Shown here piece by piece: positions 14,561 through 23,462 of a stretch of DNA of 64,000 bases; position 1 is the stretch's first letter; every line of letters starts with the position of its first letter. The stretch lies in NCBI RefSeq assembly GCF_001921205.1, contig NZ_MSIE01000037.1, positions 62,001 to 126,000 of the forward strand, in the 5' to 3' direction. The position numbers were made by a program, and so were the translations under genes. The DNA is from Actinophytocola xanthii (GTDB lineage Bacteria; Actinomycetota; Actinomycetes; Mycobacteriales; Pseudonocardiaceae). Below the pieces are notes generated by a model. That model worked only from the letters and a program-made list of their open reading frames with translations. It ran no database searches and was not told where the DNA came from.

Positions 14561-15661
14561 ATGACCAGCCTCCCCCTCGGCGCGGACGGGCTCGTGGACC
14601 GCGGCGCGGTCCCTCTGTCCGACTTCACCACCCTGCGCCTCGGCGGCCCCGCCGCCCGCTTCCTCGCCGCCGGCTCGGCCGAGGACGTCGTCGCCGCGGT
14701 GCGCGCCGCGGACGGGCGGGGTGAGCCGGTGCTGGTGCTGGGCGGCGGCTCGAACCTGGTGGTCGCGGACGAGGGCTTCGACGGCACGGTCGTGCAGGTC
14801 GCCAGCCAAGGCAGCAAGATCGACTCCCTGGGGGACGGGCGGGTCGCGCTGACCGTCGAGGCCGGTGAGGACTGGGACGCCGTCGTCTGCCGCACCGTCG
14901 AGGCCGGGCTGGGCGGCTTGGAGTGTCTGTCCGGCATCCCCGGGTCGGTGGGCGCGACACCGGTGCAGAACGTGGGCGCCTACGGCGTGGAGGTCGGCCA
15001 GCTGCTGATCTCGGTGGACCTGCTGGACCGGGTGAGCGGCGAGATCCGCACCCTCGGCGTGGACGAGCTCGGCCTGGGCTACCGCACCTCGGTGCTGAAG
15101 GGCACCGAGCGCGCCGTGGTCCTGCGGGTGCGCTTCGAACTCGCCGACGGTGGGCTGTCCGCGCCTGTCCGCTACACCGAACTCGCCCGGGTGCTGGGCG
15201 TGCGGCAGGGCCGGCAGGTCCCGGTGGACCTGGCCCGCGCCGCGGTGCTCGAGCTGCGACGAGGCAAGGGGATGGTGCTCGACGAGGCGGACCACGACAC
15301 CTGGAGCGTCGGCTCCTTCTTCACCAACCCGATCGTGCTGGACCGGGACCTGGCCGAGGTCAGCGCCCGGATCGCGGCCAGGGTCGGACCCGACGTCCCG
15401 GTCCCGCGGTACCCGGCCGGCCCGGGTGCCTCGAAGCTGTCGGCCGCCTGGCTGATCGAACGGGCCGGCTTCGCCAAGGGCTACCCGGGCGACGGCGGGC
15501 CGGTCGCGCTCTCCGCCAAGCACACCCTGGCGCTGACCAACCGCGGCCGGGCGCGCACCGAGGACCTGCTGGCCCTCGCACGGGAGGTCCGGGCCGGCGT
15601 CCAGGCCGCGTTCGGCGTCGAGCTGCACCCCGAGCCCGTGCTCGTCGGATGCTCCCTCTAG
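14561..15661 (+). CDS. murB: UDP-N-acetylenolpyruvoylglucosamine reductase
   Basis: FAD-dependent enzyme that reduces UDP-GlcNAc-enolpyruvate with NADPH to UDP-MurNAc, the second committed step of peptidoglycan synthesis in the cytoplasm. The 366-residue protein shows the FAD-binding part (LRLGGPAARFL, LGGGSNLVVADEGF, LSGIPGSVGATPVQNVGAYG), GYRTSVLKG, the catalytic Ser region (VGSFFTNP) and the C-terminal Glu motif (HPEPVLVG). The start ATG follows a -10-like box with no Shine-Dalgarno sequence. Downstream come wall-crosslinking and mycothiol genes, as in mycobacteria. Confidence 0.96.
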   Translation: MTSLPLGADGLVDRGAVPLSDFTTLRLGGPAARFLAAGSAEDVVAAVRAADGRGEPVLVLGGGSNLVVADEGFDGTVVQVASQGSKIDSLGDGRVALTVEAGEDWDAVVCRTVEAGLGGLECLSGIPGSVGATPVQNVGAYGVEVGQLLISVDLLDRVSGEIRTLGVDELGLGYRTSVLKGTERAVVLRVRFELADGGLSAPVRYTELARVLGVRQGRQVPVDLARAAVLELRRGKGMVLDEADHDTWSVGSFFTNPIVLDRDLAEVSARIAARVGPDVPVPRYPAGPGASKLSAAWLIERAGFAKGYPGDGGPVALSAKHTLALTNRGRARTEDLLALAREVRAGVQAAFGVELHPEPVLVGCSL

Positions 15662-15676
15662 CTCCGGCGCGGTAGC

Positions 15677-16411
15677 TCAGGCGCGGTGGGCCCGGGTGGC
15701 CGAGGCCTGCTCGCGGGGCTTGAGCTCGATCCGGTCGATGTTCACGTGCGGCGGGCGGGTCACGGCGAAGGCGATCGTGTCGGCGACGTCGTCGGCGGTC
15801 AGGGGGGTCAGCCCGGTGTAGACCGCGTCCGCGCGCTCGGTGTCGCCGTCAAAGCGGACCAGCGAGAACTCCGTCTCGACCATGCCGGGCAGGATCTCGG
15901 TGAAGCGCACCGGCTGGCCCAGGTGCTCCCCGCGCAGGGTCTGGTGCAGTGCCGACTGGGCGTGCTTGGCGCTGGTGTACCCGGCTCCGCCGTCGTAGAC
16001 GTCGTGGGCGGCGATCGAGGTGACGGTGACCACGTGCCCGTTCCCGGAGGCCACCAGCGCCGGCAGCAGGGCCTTGGTCACCCGGAGCGTGCCGAGCACG
16101 TTCGTCTCCCACATCCACCGCCAGTGCTCCTCGGTGGCCTTGGCGACCGGTGCCAGGCCCCGCGCGCCGCCGGCGTTGTTCACCAGGACGTGGCACTCGC
16201 CCACCGAGTCGGCGAGCGCCGTGACCGACTCGGGGTCGGTGACGTCGAGCCGGACCGCCGTCCCGCCGGTCTCCTCGGCCAGGGCGTGTAGACGGTCGAG
16301 TCGGCGGGCACCCAGGACCACGTGGAAGCCAGCGGCCGCCAGGCGCCGCGCGGTCGCCGCGCCGATGCCGGCGCTTGCTCCGGTAACGACTGCGGTTCCC
16401 AGGTTGTTCAC
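15677..16411 (-). CDS. Short-chain dehydrogenase/reductase (Rv0484c-like)
   Basis: A 244-residue NAD(P)-dependent oxidoreductase of the classical SDR type. The cofactor motif TGASAGIG is near residue 10, then NNAGGARG, catalytic Ser in VTVTSIAAHD, and YxxxK in AGYTSAKHAQSAL. The LGARRLDRL sequence after strand 2 suggests an NADPH preference. The substrate is unknown. It starts at GTG 16411 with a GGAAAGGA site upstream. It is convergent to murB and divergent from the L,D-transpeptidase gene, the same arrangement as mycobacterial Rv0482 to Rv0484c. Confidence 0.9.
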   Translation of the reverse strand: MNNLGTAVVTGASAGIGAATARRLAAAGFHVVLGARRLDRLHALAEETGGTAVRLDVTDPESVTALADSVGECHVLVNNAGGARGLAPVAKATEEHWRWMWETNVLGTLRVTKALLPALVASGNGHVVTVTSIAAHDVYDGGAGYTSAKHAQSALHQTLRGEHLGQPVRFTEILPGMVETEFSLVRFDGDTERADAVYTGLTPLTADDVADTIAFAVTRPPHVNIDRIELKPREQASATRAHRA

Positions 16412-16527
16412 GGTGGTGGGGTCCTTTCCGGGGAGGCGGTATGGCGACTGTCACACTGGCCGACGCGCACCTCGCCCGGGGCTTGGGCGTCCTCACAACA
16501 CGACCACACACAGGGCGGAGGCACCAG

Positions 16528-17700
16528 GTGAGATCACAGCGGTTGTTCGGTCCGGTCGTCGCGTTGCTGGCGAGCTTCTCGCTGCTCTCGGCGTGCACCT
16601 CCGACTCCGATGGCGGCGATCTCGCTGACCAGGCCAAGTCCGAGGCCAAGGCGCCGCCGGCCGAGATCAGCTTCGCCCCCGCAGACGGTACCAAGGACGT
16701 CTCGGTGCTCGAGCCGGTCAAGATCACCGTCAGGGACGGCGAGCTGACCGAGGCCACGGTCACCAACCCGGCCGGCAAGGAGGTCGTCGGCCAGCTGGAC
16801 GCCGAGAAGCGCACCTGGACCAGCGGCGAGGTCCTCGGCTACGCCAAGACCTACACCTACACCGCCAAGGCGACCAACGCCGACGGCGAGGAGACCGAGC
16901 TCAGCGGCTCCTTCGCCACCGTGGCCCCGGCGGCGACGCCGCGGGCGACGATCAACCCCGGGGACAACGCCACGGTGGGCGTCGGCATGCCGGTCAGCAT
17001 CAAGTTCCCGGAGGGCCCGGTGACCGACAAGGCCGCCGTGGAGAAGGCGCTGAAGGTGGAGACCTCCCAGCCGGTCGAAGGCTCCTGGGGCTGGCTCAAC
17101 GACCAGCAGGTGGACTGGCGGCCCAAGGAGTACTGGCCGGCCAACACCCAGGTCAACGTGACGGCCAAGCTCTACGGGCTGAACTACGGCGGCGGGGCCT
17201 ACGGCAAGGCCGACCTGACCACGGTGTTCACCATCGGGCGCAACCAGGTCGTGAAGGTGCACACCCCCGACCACACGATGAAGGTCTACCGCGACGGGCA
17301 GCTCCAGGCCACCTACCCGTCGAGCAACGGCAAGGACGCCGACCCGAACCTGAACACGCCCAACGGCACGGTGATCGTCATGTCCAAGGAGCCGGTCGGC
17401 GACTTCTCCAACCCGCGGTACGGCTACACCAACGTCAAGAAGAAGTGGGCCGTGCGCATCTCCAACCACGGCGAGTTCATCCACGAGAACGAGGAGAACC
17501 GGCCCAACATCGGCCGAGCCAACACCTCCCACGGCTGCATCAACCTCTACGAGTCCGACGCCAGGAAGTACTTCGACAGCGCCCTGATCGGCGACCCCGT
17601 GGAGATCACCGGTTCCCGGGCCAACTTCCCGACGACCTCGGACGTGTACGACTGGCTGATCCCGTGGAGCCAGTGGCAGACGATGTCCGCCCTCGCCTAG
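16528..17700 (+). CDS. L,D-transpeptidase lipoprotein (LprQ/LdtMt5-like)
   Basis: Extracytoplasmic enzyme that crosslinks peptidoglycan through 3-3 bonds using a Cys nucleophile. The 390-residue protein begins with a lipoprotein signal (basic N-terminus, hydrophobic run, lipobox LSAC with Cys23). Two Ig-like domains follow, from about residue 45 to 240, then the YkuD domain. The catalytic motif SHGCIN places Cys337, with the supporting His in NHGEFIHENE. GTG 16528 is preferred over ATG 16441 because it starts the signal peptide and has GGCGGAG upstream. It is followed by a hydrolase gene overlapping by one base and then mshA. Confidence 0.93.
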   Translation: MRSQRLFGPVVALLASFSLLSACTSDSDGGDLADQAKSEAKAPPAEISFAPADGTKDVSVLEPVKITVRDGELTEATVTNPAGKEVVGQLDAEKRTWTSGEVLGYAKTYTYTAKATNADGEETELSGSFATVAPAATPRATINPGDNATVGVGMPVSIKFPEGPVTDKAAVEKALKVETSQPVEGSWGWLNDQQVDWRPKEYWPANTQVNVTAKLYGLNYGGGAYGKADLTTVFTIGRNQVVKVHTPDHTMKVYRDGQLQATYPSSNGKDADPNLNTPNGTVIVMSKEPVGDFSNPRYGYTNVKKKWAVRISNHGEFIHENEENRPNIGRANTSHGCINLYESDARKYFDSALIGDPVEITGSRANFPTTSDVYDWLIPWSQWQTMSALA

Positions 17701-18521
17701 TGCGGACCCTGTCCGGCGCCGGTGGCGTCCGGCTGGCTCTCCGCGAGGCCGGCGACCCGAGCTCGCCGCCCATCGTGCTGCTGCACGGGTGGGCGGCGAG
17801 CGCTCTGTCGTGGGCCGACCAGCTCGAGGACGACGCGCTTACCGCTCGGTACCGGCTGATCGCCGCCGACCTGCGCGGGCACGGCGAGTCCGCCACCCCC
17901 GACGACGGGTACGACGACCCCGCGGTCTGGGCCGGTGACGTCGCCGCTCTGCTCGAGTACGCGGGGCGCCCGGCGGTGCTCGTCGGCTGGTCCTACGGCG
18001 GGCTGGTGGTCACCGACTACCTGCGCGTGTGCGGTACCGCGGGAGTGGCCGGGATCGTGCTCGTGGGTGCGATCACCGAGATCGGCAGGGGCTTACCCGG
18101 TGGGGCGGTCGGCCCGGTGATGGCGCGGATCATGCGGCCGGCCCTCTCCGAGGACCCCGCCGTCGCGGTTCCGGCGCTGACCACGCTCGCCGAGCGGATG
18201 ACCGCCGAGCCGGGGACCGCCGAGCAGGTGCGCCGCCGGCTCGCCGACTCGCTGCGGGTGCCGGCGAGGGTCCGCGCGGCCCTCTTCCGCCGCACGGCGG
18301 CCAGCGGCGACGTGCTCGCGGCGGTTGACGTGCCGGTTCTGGTGGTACACGGGGACGCCGACGAGATCATCAGTGTTGCCGCCGGGGAGTACGCGGCCGG
18401 GAAGATTCCCGGTGCGCGCAGGCGTTGGTTCACAGGTGTGGGCCACATGCCGCTCGCGGAGCGGGCCGCGGAGTTCAACGACGACCTGCGTGCCTTCGCG
18501 GGCTCGGTCATGGACCACTAG
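17700..18521 (+). CDS. Alpha/beta-fold hydrolase
   Basis: A 273-residue cytoplasmic serine hydrolase of the epoxide-hydrolase/haloperoxidase-like group. The oxyanion-side motif HGWAAS is near residue 29, the nucleophile elbow GWSYGG has Ser98, the acid is likely in VVHGDADEIIS, and the His is in GVGHMPLAE. The GTG start overlaps the L,D-transpeptidase stop by one base (TAGTG), and mshA starts 6 bp after this gene, so all three are likely one transcript. The substrate is unknown. Confidence 0.9.
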   Translation: MRTLSGAGGVRLALREAGDPSSPPIVLLHGWAASALSWADQLEDDALTARYRLIAADLRGHGESATPDDGYDDPAVWAGDVAALLEYAGRPAVLVGWSYGGLVVTDYLRVCGTAGVAGIVLVGAITEIGRGLPGGAVGPVMARIMRPALSEDPAVAVPALTTLAERMTAEPGTAEQVRRRLADSLRVPARVRAALFRRTAASGDVLAAVDVPVLVVHGDADEIISVAAGEYAAGKIPGARRRWFTGVGHMPLAERAAEFNDDLRAFAGSVMDH

Positions 18522-18527
18522 TCGGGA

Positions 18528-19835
18528 GTGGATGTTCACGTGACAGTGATTCGGCTCCACCGGCCGCCCAACCGGGTCGCGGTGCTTTCCGTGCACACCT
18601 CGCCGCTCGAGCAGCCGGGTACCGGCGACGCCGGCGGCATGAACGTCTACATCACCCAGACCGCCACCAGGATGGCCAGGCGGGGGATCGCCGTGGAGGT
18701 GTTCACCCGGGCGACCTCCTCCGACCTGCCGCCGGTGGCCGAGCTCGCGCCGGGTGTGCTGGTGCGCCACGTGCACGCCGGCCCGTTCGAGGGGCTCGGC
18801 AAGGAGGAGCTGCCGGCGCAGCTCTGCGCGTTCACCGCGGGCGTGCTGCGGGCCGAGGCGCGCCACGAGCCCGGCTACTACGGGCTCGTGCACTCCCACT
18901 ACTGGCTGTCCGGCCAGGTCGGCTGGCTCGCCCGGGACCGCTGGGGGGTGCCGCTCGTGCACTCCGCGCACACCCTGGCCAGGGTCAAGAACGCCGCGCT
19001 CGCCGCCGGGGACACGCCGGAGCCGCGCACCCGGGAGATCGGCGAGCAGCAGGTCGTCGACCAGGCCGACCAGCTCATCGCCAACACCGACGTCGAGGCG
19101 GCGCAGCTGGTGCGGCTCTACGGCGCCGCGCCCGAGAAGCTCAACACCGTGGCTCCAGGAGTGGACCTGGACCTGTTCCGCCCCGGTGACCGCGCCGCCG
19201 CACGGGCAGCGCTCGGCATCCGGCCGGACGCCGTCGTGCTGGCCTTCGTCGGCCGGATCCAGCCGCTCAAGGCGCCGGACGTGCTGTTGCGGGCGGCCGC
19301 CGAGCTTCTCGCCCGGGGCGCGGTGCCGCGGGAGCGGCTGGTGGTCCTGGTGGCCGGCGGCCCGTCCGGCTCGGGCCTGGAGGCACCCACCTCACTGCAC
19401 GAGCTGGGTGCCTCGCTGGGGATCTCCGACGTGCTGCGGTTCCTCCCGCCCCGCCGGGGCGCAGCCCTGGTCGAGGTGTACCGGGCCGCCGACGTGGTCG
19501 CGGTGCCCAGCCACAACGAGTCGTTCGGTCTGGTCGCGCTGGAGGCGCAGGCCTGTGGCACCCCCGTCGTCGCCGCGGCGGTGGGCGGGTTGCCGGTGGC
19601 CGTCGCCGACGGGGAGACCGGGGTGCTCGTCCAGGGCCACCACCCGGTTCCCTGGGCCGCGGCGCTCGAGCGGGTCGCGACCTCGCCCCGGCTGTGGGCC
19701 CGATTGGCGGCGCGCGCGGTGACGCACGCGACCGAGTTCTCCTGGGACCGCACCACCGACGCACTGGTCGCCGGGTACGTCGAGGCAGCGAACACGTTCC
19801 GGCGCGCGCTGTTCGCGGGGGAGGTCGCGGTATGA
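18528..19835 (+). CDS. mshA: D-inositol-3-phosphate glycosyltransferase (mycothiol biosynthesis)
   Basis: GT4-family enzyme joining UDP-GlcNAc to 1L-inositol-1-phosphate, the first step of mycothiol synthesis. The 435-residue protein carries the family start [20 protein letters not shown], the acceptor-site segment [11 protein letters not shown], the middle-domain motif [15 protein letters not shown], and the retaining-transferase motif [22 protein letters not shown] 18528 gives the longest product; GTG 18540 is equally plausible. Mycothiol is the main thiol of actinobacteria, fitting the mycothiol-dependent enzyme at 10280-11041. Confidence 0.95.
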   Translation: MDVHVTVIRLHRPPNRVAVLSVHTSPLEQPGTGDAGGMNVYITQTATRMARRGIAVEVFTRATSSDLPPVAELAPGVLVRHVHAGPFEGLGKEELPAQLCAFTAGVLRAEARHEPGYYGLVHSHYWLSGQVGWLARDRWGVPLVHSAHTLARVKNAALAAGDTPEPRTREIGEQQVVDQADQLIANTDVEAAQLVRLYGAAPEKLNTVAPGVDLDLFRPGDRAAARAALGIRPDAVVLAFVGRIQPLKAPDVLLRAAAELLARGAVPRERLVVLVAGGPSGSGLEAPTSLHELGASLGISDVLRFLPPRRGAALVEVYRAADVVAVPSHNESFGLVALEAQACGTPVVAAAVGGLPVAVADGETGVLVQGHHPVPWAAALERVATSPRLWARLAARAVTHATEFSWDRTTDALVAGYVEAANTFRRALFAGEVAV

Positions 19836-19962
19836 GACACCTGTCCACCTCGGCAACCGTCACCTCAGGGGAACGTGACGCAACCCAGCCACAAGTACGC
19901 GCCCAGTCCGAAGCCCACCCACCCAGGGCGACCAACACTCAGAATTCCGGGGAGGCGGACTA

Positions 19963-20463
19963 GTGAAGGCGGAGCTGGACGCGGTCATCACGGCGACGCT
20001 GGACGAGCGGGAGCTGGTCTACGAGCACCCGGCGCCGGGGCGGTTCCTGGTCACGCTGCCCGGCACCAAGAAGTTGCAGACCAACTGCTGGCTTCAGGTG
20101 GGCGAGCACGCGCTGGTCGTCGAGGCGTTCGTGTGCCGGCGGCCGGACGAGGCGCATGCCGAGGTCTACCGCTACCTGCTGCGCCGCAACGCGAAGCTCT
20201 ACGGCGTGCACTACACGATCGACCAGGTGGGTGACATCTACCTGGTGGGCCGGGTCGGGTTGGCGGCGGTGACGCCCGAGGAGCTGGACCGGTTGCTCGG
20301 CCAGGTCGTCGAGGCCGCGGACGGGGACTTCAACCCGCTGCTGGAACTCGGCTTCGCGACGTCGATCCGACGCGAGTACGACTGGCGGGTATCGCGAGGA
20401 GAGTCGCTGGCCAACCTCAGGGCGTTCGAGCACCTGCTCACGCGGAGCGAGCCGGACCGCTAG
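19963..20463 (+). CDS. YbjN domain protein
   Basis: A 166-residue protein of the YbjN/T3SS-chaperone-like fold. It has strands near residue 30 (RFLVTLPGTKKLQTNCWLQV), a helix-rich middle with RRNAKLYGVHYTID, and a C-terminal helix. The family is widespread in actinobacteria directly after mshA (Rv0487-like) and is of unknown biochemical role; the E. coli member affects stress and motility genes. It starts at GTG 19963. In the 127 bp before it a dyad CGTCAC/GTGACG (19858-19863, 19875-19880) may be regulatory, but I cannot assign a factor. Confidence 0.88.
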   Translation: MKAELDAVITATLDERELVYEHPAPGRFLVTLPGTKKLQTNCWLQVGEHALVVEAFVCRRPDEAHAEVYRYLLRRNAKLYGVHYTIDQVGDIYLVGRVGLAAVTPEELDRLLGQVVEAADGDFNPLLELGFATSIRREYDWRVSRGESLANLRAFEHLLTRSEPDR

Positions 20464-20489
20464 CGAACGGCGGTGTCGGAGAAGGAATC

Positions 20490-20537
20490 GCGACGCGGCT
20501 CGAGCGAGGGGGGAGTCGCGATCTCGAGCCGCGCCGC
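20490..20537 (+). terminator. GC-rich hairpin after the YbjN gene
   Basis: GCGACGCGGCTCGAG (20490-20504) and CTCGAGCCGCGCCGC (20523-20537) pair at 14 of 15 positions around an 18-nt loop, 27 bp after the stop codon. Confidence 0.65.
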
Positions 20538-20595
20538 GTGCGTTCCCGCCGCGTCGGAGTCCTGAGGCGGGGGGCACCCTGGGATTCCGGGCGGG

Positions 20596-20625
20596 GTACG
20601 GCTCGGCAGGGGAGACGAGCCGTAC
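20596..20625. terminator. Second hairpin in the ybjN-gpmA gap
   Basis: GTACGGCTCG (20596-20605) and CGAGCCGTAC (20616-20625) are perfect 10-bp arms with a 10-nt loop. Together with the preceding hairpin it insulates gpmA. The rest of this 413-bp gap (20626-20876) is relatively AT-rich around 20700-20820 and probably holds the gpmA promoter; I see no gene in it. Confidence 0.5.
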
Positions 20626-20876
20626 TGCTGCCCTTTCCGGATCAGGGAGTGCGTGGGAGCTGATCCTTCAAGGGCGGGTGTCAACCTGTCAGAAGTCGGG
20701 CGGTTACACAAGGCCACGCCCAACACCGTGAAGTGATAACTGCGTTCCGTAGGTAACGATAAGGTCACGAAGCCAGATGAACCGTCAACTATCTGTGTTT
20801 TGACCCTCTGTATGGGGCCGTTTTCGTCCGAACGGGTGGCGCTGTGCCGACGGCGGTCGTCTGGCACGCTTCCCTC

Positions 20877-21641
20877 ATGGCTGGATCGACGCACGGGATC
20901 GGAACCCTCGTACTGCTCCGCCACGGCGAGAGCACGTGGAACGCGGAGAACCTGTTCACCGGTTGGGTGGACGTTCCCCTCTCGGAGAAGGGGATGGCCG
21001 AGGCGCAGCGCGGGGGTGAGCTGCTCCGGGAGACGGGCCTGCTGCCCGACGTCGTGCACACCTCACTGCTCCGGCGCGCGATCACCACGGCCAACGTGGC
21101 GCTCGACGTCGCCGACCGGCACTGGATCCCGGTGAAGCGCGACTGGCGGCTCAACGAGCGCCACTACGGGGCACTCCAGGGCAAGAACAAGAAGCAGACG
21201 CTCGAGCAGTTCGGCGAGGAGCAGTTCATGCTCTGGCGCCGCTCCTACGACACCCCGCCGCCGCCCATCGAGCCCGGCAGCGAGTACAGCCAGGACAGCG
21301 ACGTCCGCTACGCCGCGCTCGGCGACGCGGCCCCGCTCGCGGAGTGCCTCAAGGACGTCGTCGCGCGGATGATGCCGTACTGGGAGGGGGAGGTCGTGCC
21401 GGACCTGCGTGCCGGCCGGACCGTCCTGCTCGCCGCGCACGGCAACTCCCTGCGCGCCCTGGTCAAGCACCTGGACGGCATCTCCGACGAGGCGATCGCG
21501 GGCCTGAACATCCCCACCGGGATCCCGCTGCGCTACGACCTGTCCGAGGACCTGAAGCCGCTCAACCCCGGCGGTACCTACCTGGATCCGGAGACCGCGG
21601 AGAAGGCCGCCGCGGCGGTGGCCAACCAGGGCCGCCAGTAG
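20877..21641 (+). CDS. gpmA: 2,3-bisphosphoglycerate-dependent phosphoglycerate mutase
   Basis: Glycolytic and gluconeogenic enzyme interconverting 3- and 2-phosphoglycerate. The 254-residue length matches the family. The phospho-histidine motif LLRHGEST has His16, followed by [43 protein letters not shown], and the second His in [20 protein letters not shown] 20877 is chosen as the domain start; the frame is open a little upstream. Phosphoglycerate mutase just before senX3-regX3 is the arrangement seen in mycobacteria, but here a regulator and an aldo/keto reductase have been inserted between them. Confidence 0.96.
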   Translation: MAGSTHGIGTLVLLRHGESTWNAENLFTGWVDVPLSEKGMAEAQRGGELLRETGLLPDVVHTSLLRRAITTANVALDVADRHWIPVKRDWRLNERHYGALQGKNKKQTLEQFGEEQFMLWRRSYDTPPPPIEPGSEYSQDSDVRYAALGDAAPLAECLKDVVARMMPYWEGEVVPDLRAGRTVLLAAHGNSLRALVKHLDGISDEAIAGLNIPTGIPLRYDLSEDLKPLNPGGTYLDPETAEKAAAAVANQGRQ

Positions 21642-21667
21642 CTCACACGAGACAGCTCACACGAGAC
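21640..21667. repeat. Perfect 14-bp tandem duplication over two convergent stops
   Basis: AGCTCACACGAGAC occurs twice in direct succession (21640-21653 and 21654-21667), spanning the gpmA stop and the stop of the convergent regulator gene. Confidence 0.85.
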
Positions 21668-22316
21668 CGAGCTCGCGGGCGCGGACCCCGGCCTGGAACC
21701 GGGAGTCCGCGCCGAGCGCGGCCAACAGCTCGGCGACCCGCCTGCGGTAGGTCCGCACGCCGAGCCCGAGCGCACGGGCCGCCGTCTCGTCCTTGCAGCC
21801 CGACGCCAGCAGCTCCAGCACCCGCGGGGCCAGCTGGCGCAGCTCGGCGGTCTGGGCGTCGTAGACGGCGAGATCGGTCGCGCCTCGCCAGGCCGCCTCG
21901 AACAGCGAGAGCACGCCCTGGACCACCTCCGGCAGCGGGATCACGCTGTAGCTGCGCGTGCCCGCCGCGGTGTCCCCGGCCAGGATGACCACCCGGCGGT
22001 CCAGGATGATCGTCTCGTTGATCTCCCCCGAGGTGATCCGCACCTCCGCGCCCGCCGCGCTCACCTCGGTGAGATGTCTGGTCGACGCCGGCGACAGCAG
22101 GACCCCGGGACGGTAGATCTTGCGCACGCGGCGCCCGCTCGTCCTGGCCGGGAGCGGGGCCGGCGCGGTCGTGGAGCCGGCCGCGCGCGTCCTGACCCAG
22201 GTGTTCAGGTCGTTCGCGGCGCAGCAGACCTCGGTCGCCGCCGCGAACAGGTGCGCCGTACGCGCGAACAGCTCCTCCTCGCCACGGACCACCGCGACCT
22301 GGCTCGTCAGCTCCAT
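21657..22316 (-). CDS. LuxR-type helix-turn-helix regulator
   Basis: A 219-residue regulator. The N-terminal 140 residues resemble the effector domain of TrmB/LuxR-like actinobacterial regulators (ELFARTAHLFAAATEVCCAA, then EVRITSGEINETIILDRRVV). The C-terminal HTH covers about 155-210 (LAPRVLELLASGCKDETAARALGLGVRTYRRRVAELL). It starts at ATG 22316, 94 bp from the divergent aldo/keto reductase it probably controls. Its stop lies within the second copy of the 14-bp duplication. The ligand is unknown. Confidence 0.82.
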   Translation of the reverse strand: MELTSQVAVVRGEEELFARTAHLFAAATEVCCAANDLNTWVRTRAAGSTTAPAPLPARTSGRRVRKIYRPGVLLSPASTRHLTEVSAAGAEVRITSGEINETIILDRRVVILAGDTAAGTRSYSVIPLPEVVQGVLSLFEAAWRGATDLAVYDAQTAELRQLAPRVLELLASGCKDETAARALGLGVRTYRRRVAELLAALGADSRFQAGVRARELGLV

Positions 22317-22410
22317 ACCCCGAGTCTCCCGCCTGGACCAGGCCGGGACCACAACCGGCAGGAAGTTGCCAAAGGGTGCGCCGGCCCGGTCCGCCGCAGA
22401 GGCTGGAGCC

Positions 22411-23355
22411 ATGACGACGATCTCCGCCCAGACCGGCTCCACCTCCTCCGCCCCCACCGCCGCGGCCGCGGGCACCTGGCTCCTCGGCGACCGCACCGTC
22501 AACCGGCTCGGCTTCGGCGCGATGCGCCTCATGATGGGGCCGAACGGCACCGAGGGGGACCGGGACACCGCCGTCGCCGTGCTGCGGCGCGCCGTGGAGC
22601 TGGGCGTCAACCACATCGACACCGCCGCGTTCTACTTCTCCCCCCGCCGCTCGGCCAACGAGCTGATCAACACGGCGCTGGCGCCCTACTCCGAGGACCT
22701 GGTGATCACGACCAAGGTCGGGCCGGGACGCGGGCCCTCCGGCGACTGGCTCGACGCGGCGCGCCCCGAGCAGCTGCGCGGGCAGGTCGAGGAGAACATC
22801 CGCCAGCTCGGCCTCGACCATCTCGACGTGGTCAACCTGCGCATCGGCGAGGGCCTGGAGCGCGGCTCGGGGTCGCTGGCCGACCGTTTCGGTGCCCTCG
22901 CCGAGCTGCGCGAGGCGGGCCTGGTCCGCCACCTCGGCATCTCCAACGTCACCGCCGAGCACCTGACCGAGGCGCTCGCGATCGCGCCCGTGGTGTGCGT
23001 GCAGAACCAGTACGGGCTGACCGCCCGCCGCGAGGACGACGCGCTCGTCGACCTGTGCGCCGAGCACGGCATCGCCTTCGTGCCGTTCTTCGCCATCGCG
23101 AGCGGCATCCCCGGGCAGACCCCGCCCGGCGCGAGCACCTCTCCCGACGCCGCCGTCGAGGCTGCCGTCGAGGAGATCGCGCGGAACCACGGTGCGACGC
23201 CGGCCCAGGTCCGCCTGGCGTGGACGTTGCACCGGGGCGAGCACCTGCTGGCGATTCCCGGCACCAGCAACCCGGCGCACCTCGAGGAGAACGTGGCGGC
23301 CGGGGAACTGCGGTTGACCGACGAGGAGCGAGCCAGGTTGGACACGATCAGGTGA
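22411..23355 (+). CDS. Aldo/keto reductase family protein
   Basis: A 314-residue TIM-barrel oxidoreductase: NRLGFGAMRLM, HIDTAAFYFSPRRSANEL (Asp and Tyr of the active site), TTKVGPGRG (Lys), GISNVTAEHL, and a C-terminal NADPH-binding part (IPGTSNPAHLEENV). The usual catalytic His position, after the strand DHLDVVNL, is Arg (LRIG), a pattern I recall in an actinobacterial subgroup. That may change activity. The start is ATG 22411, 94 bp from the divergent LuxR-type regulator. The substrate is unknown. Confidence 0.9.
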   Translation: MTTISAQTGSTSSAPTAAAAGTWLLGDRTVNRLGFGAMRLMMGPNGTEGDRDTAVAVLRRAVELGVNHIDTAAFYFSPRRSANELINTALAPYSEDLVITTKVGPGRGPSGDWLDAARPEQLRGQVEENIRQLGLDHLDVVNLRIGEGLERGSGSLADRFGALAELREAGLVRHLGISNVTAEHLTEALAIAPVVCVQNQYGLTARREDDALVDLCAEHGIAFVPFFAIASGIPGQTPPGASTSPDAAVEAAVEEIARNHGATPAQVRLAWTLHRGEHLLAIPGTSNPAHLEENVAAGELRLTDEERARLDTIR

Positions 23356-23450
23356 ACGCGGGCTGACCAGCGGGAGAAAACCGGCCGAGCAGGGTGTCAG
23401 GACAATCACCTCGGCCGCTGTGGACTGGTCGACAGCGGCCTTGACCTGCT

Positions 23451-23456
23451 TACGAT
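23451..23456 (+). promoter_or_regulatory. Leaderless-type -10 box for senX3
   Basis: TACGAT lies 6 nt before the GTG at 23463, with no Shine-Dalgarno sequence between them. Confidence 0.55.
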
Positions 23457-23462
23457 TCCCCC

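Noticed and set aside
19858-19880. Dyad CGTCAC-N11-GTGACG as a defined operator for ybjN
   Set aside because: Arms are only 6 bp with a wide gap, and no matching regulator consensus comes to mind; mentioned only as a possibility in the gene entry.
20626-20876. PHO-box direct repeats for RegX3 before gpmA
   Set aside because: I looked for GTTCACC-type 11-bp repeats; only scattered partial matches are present.
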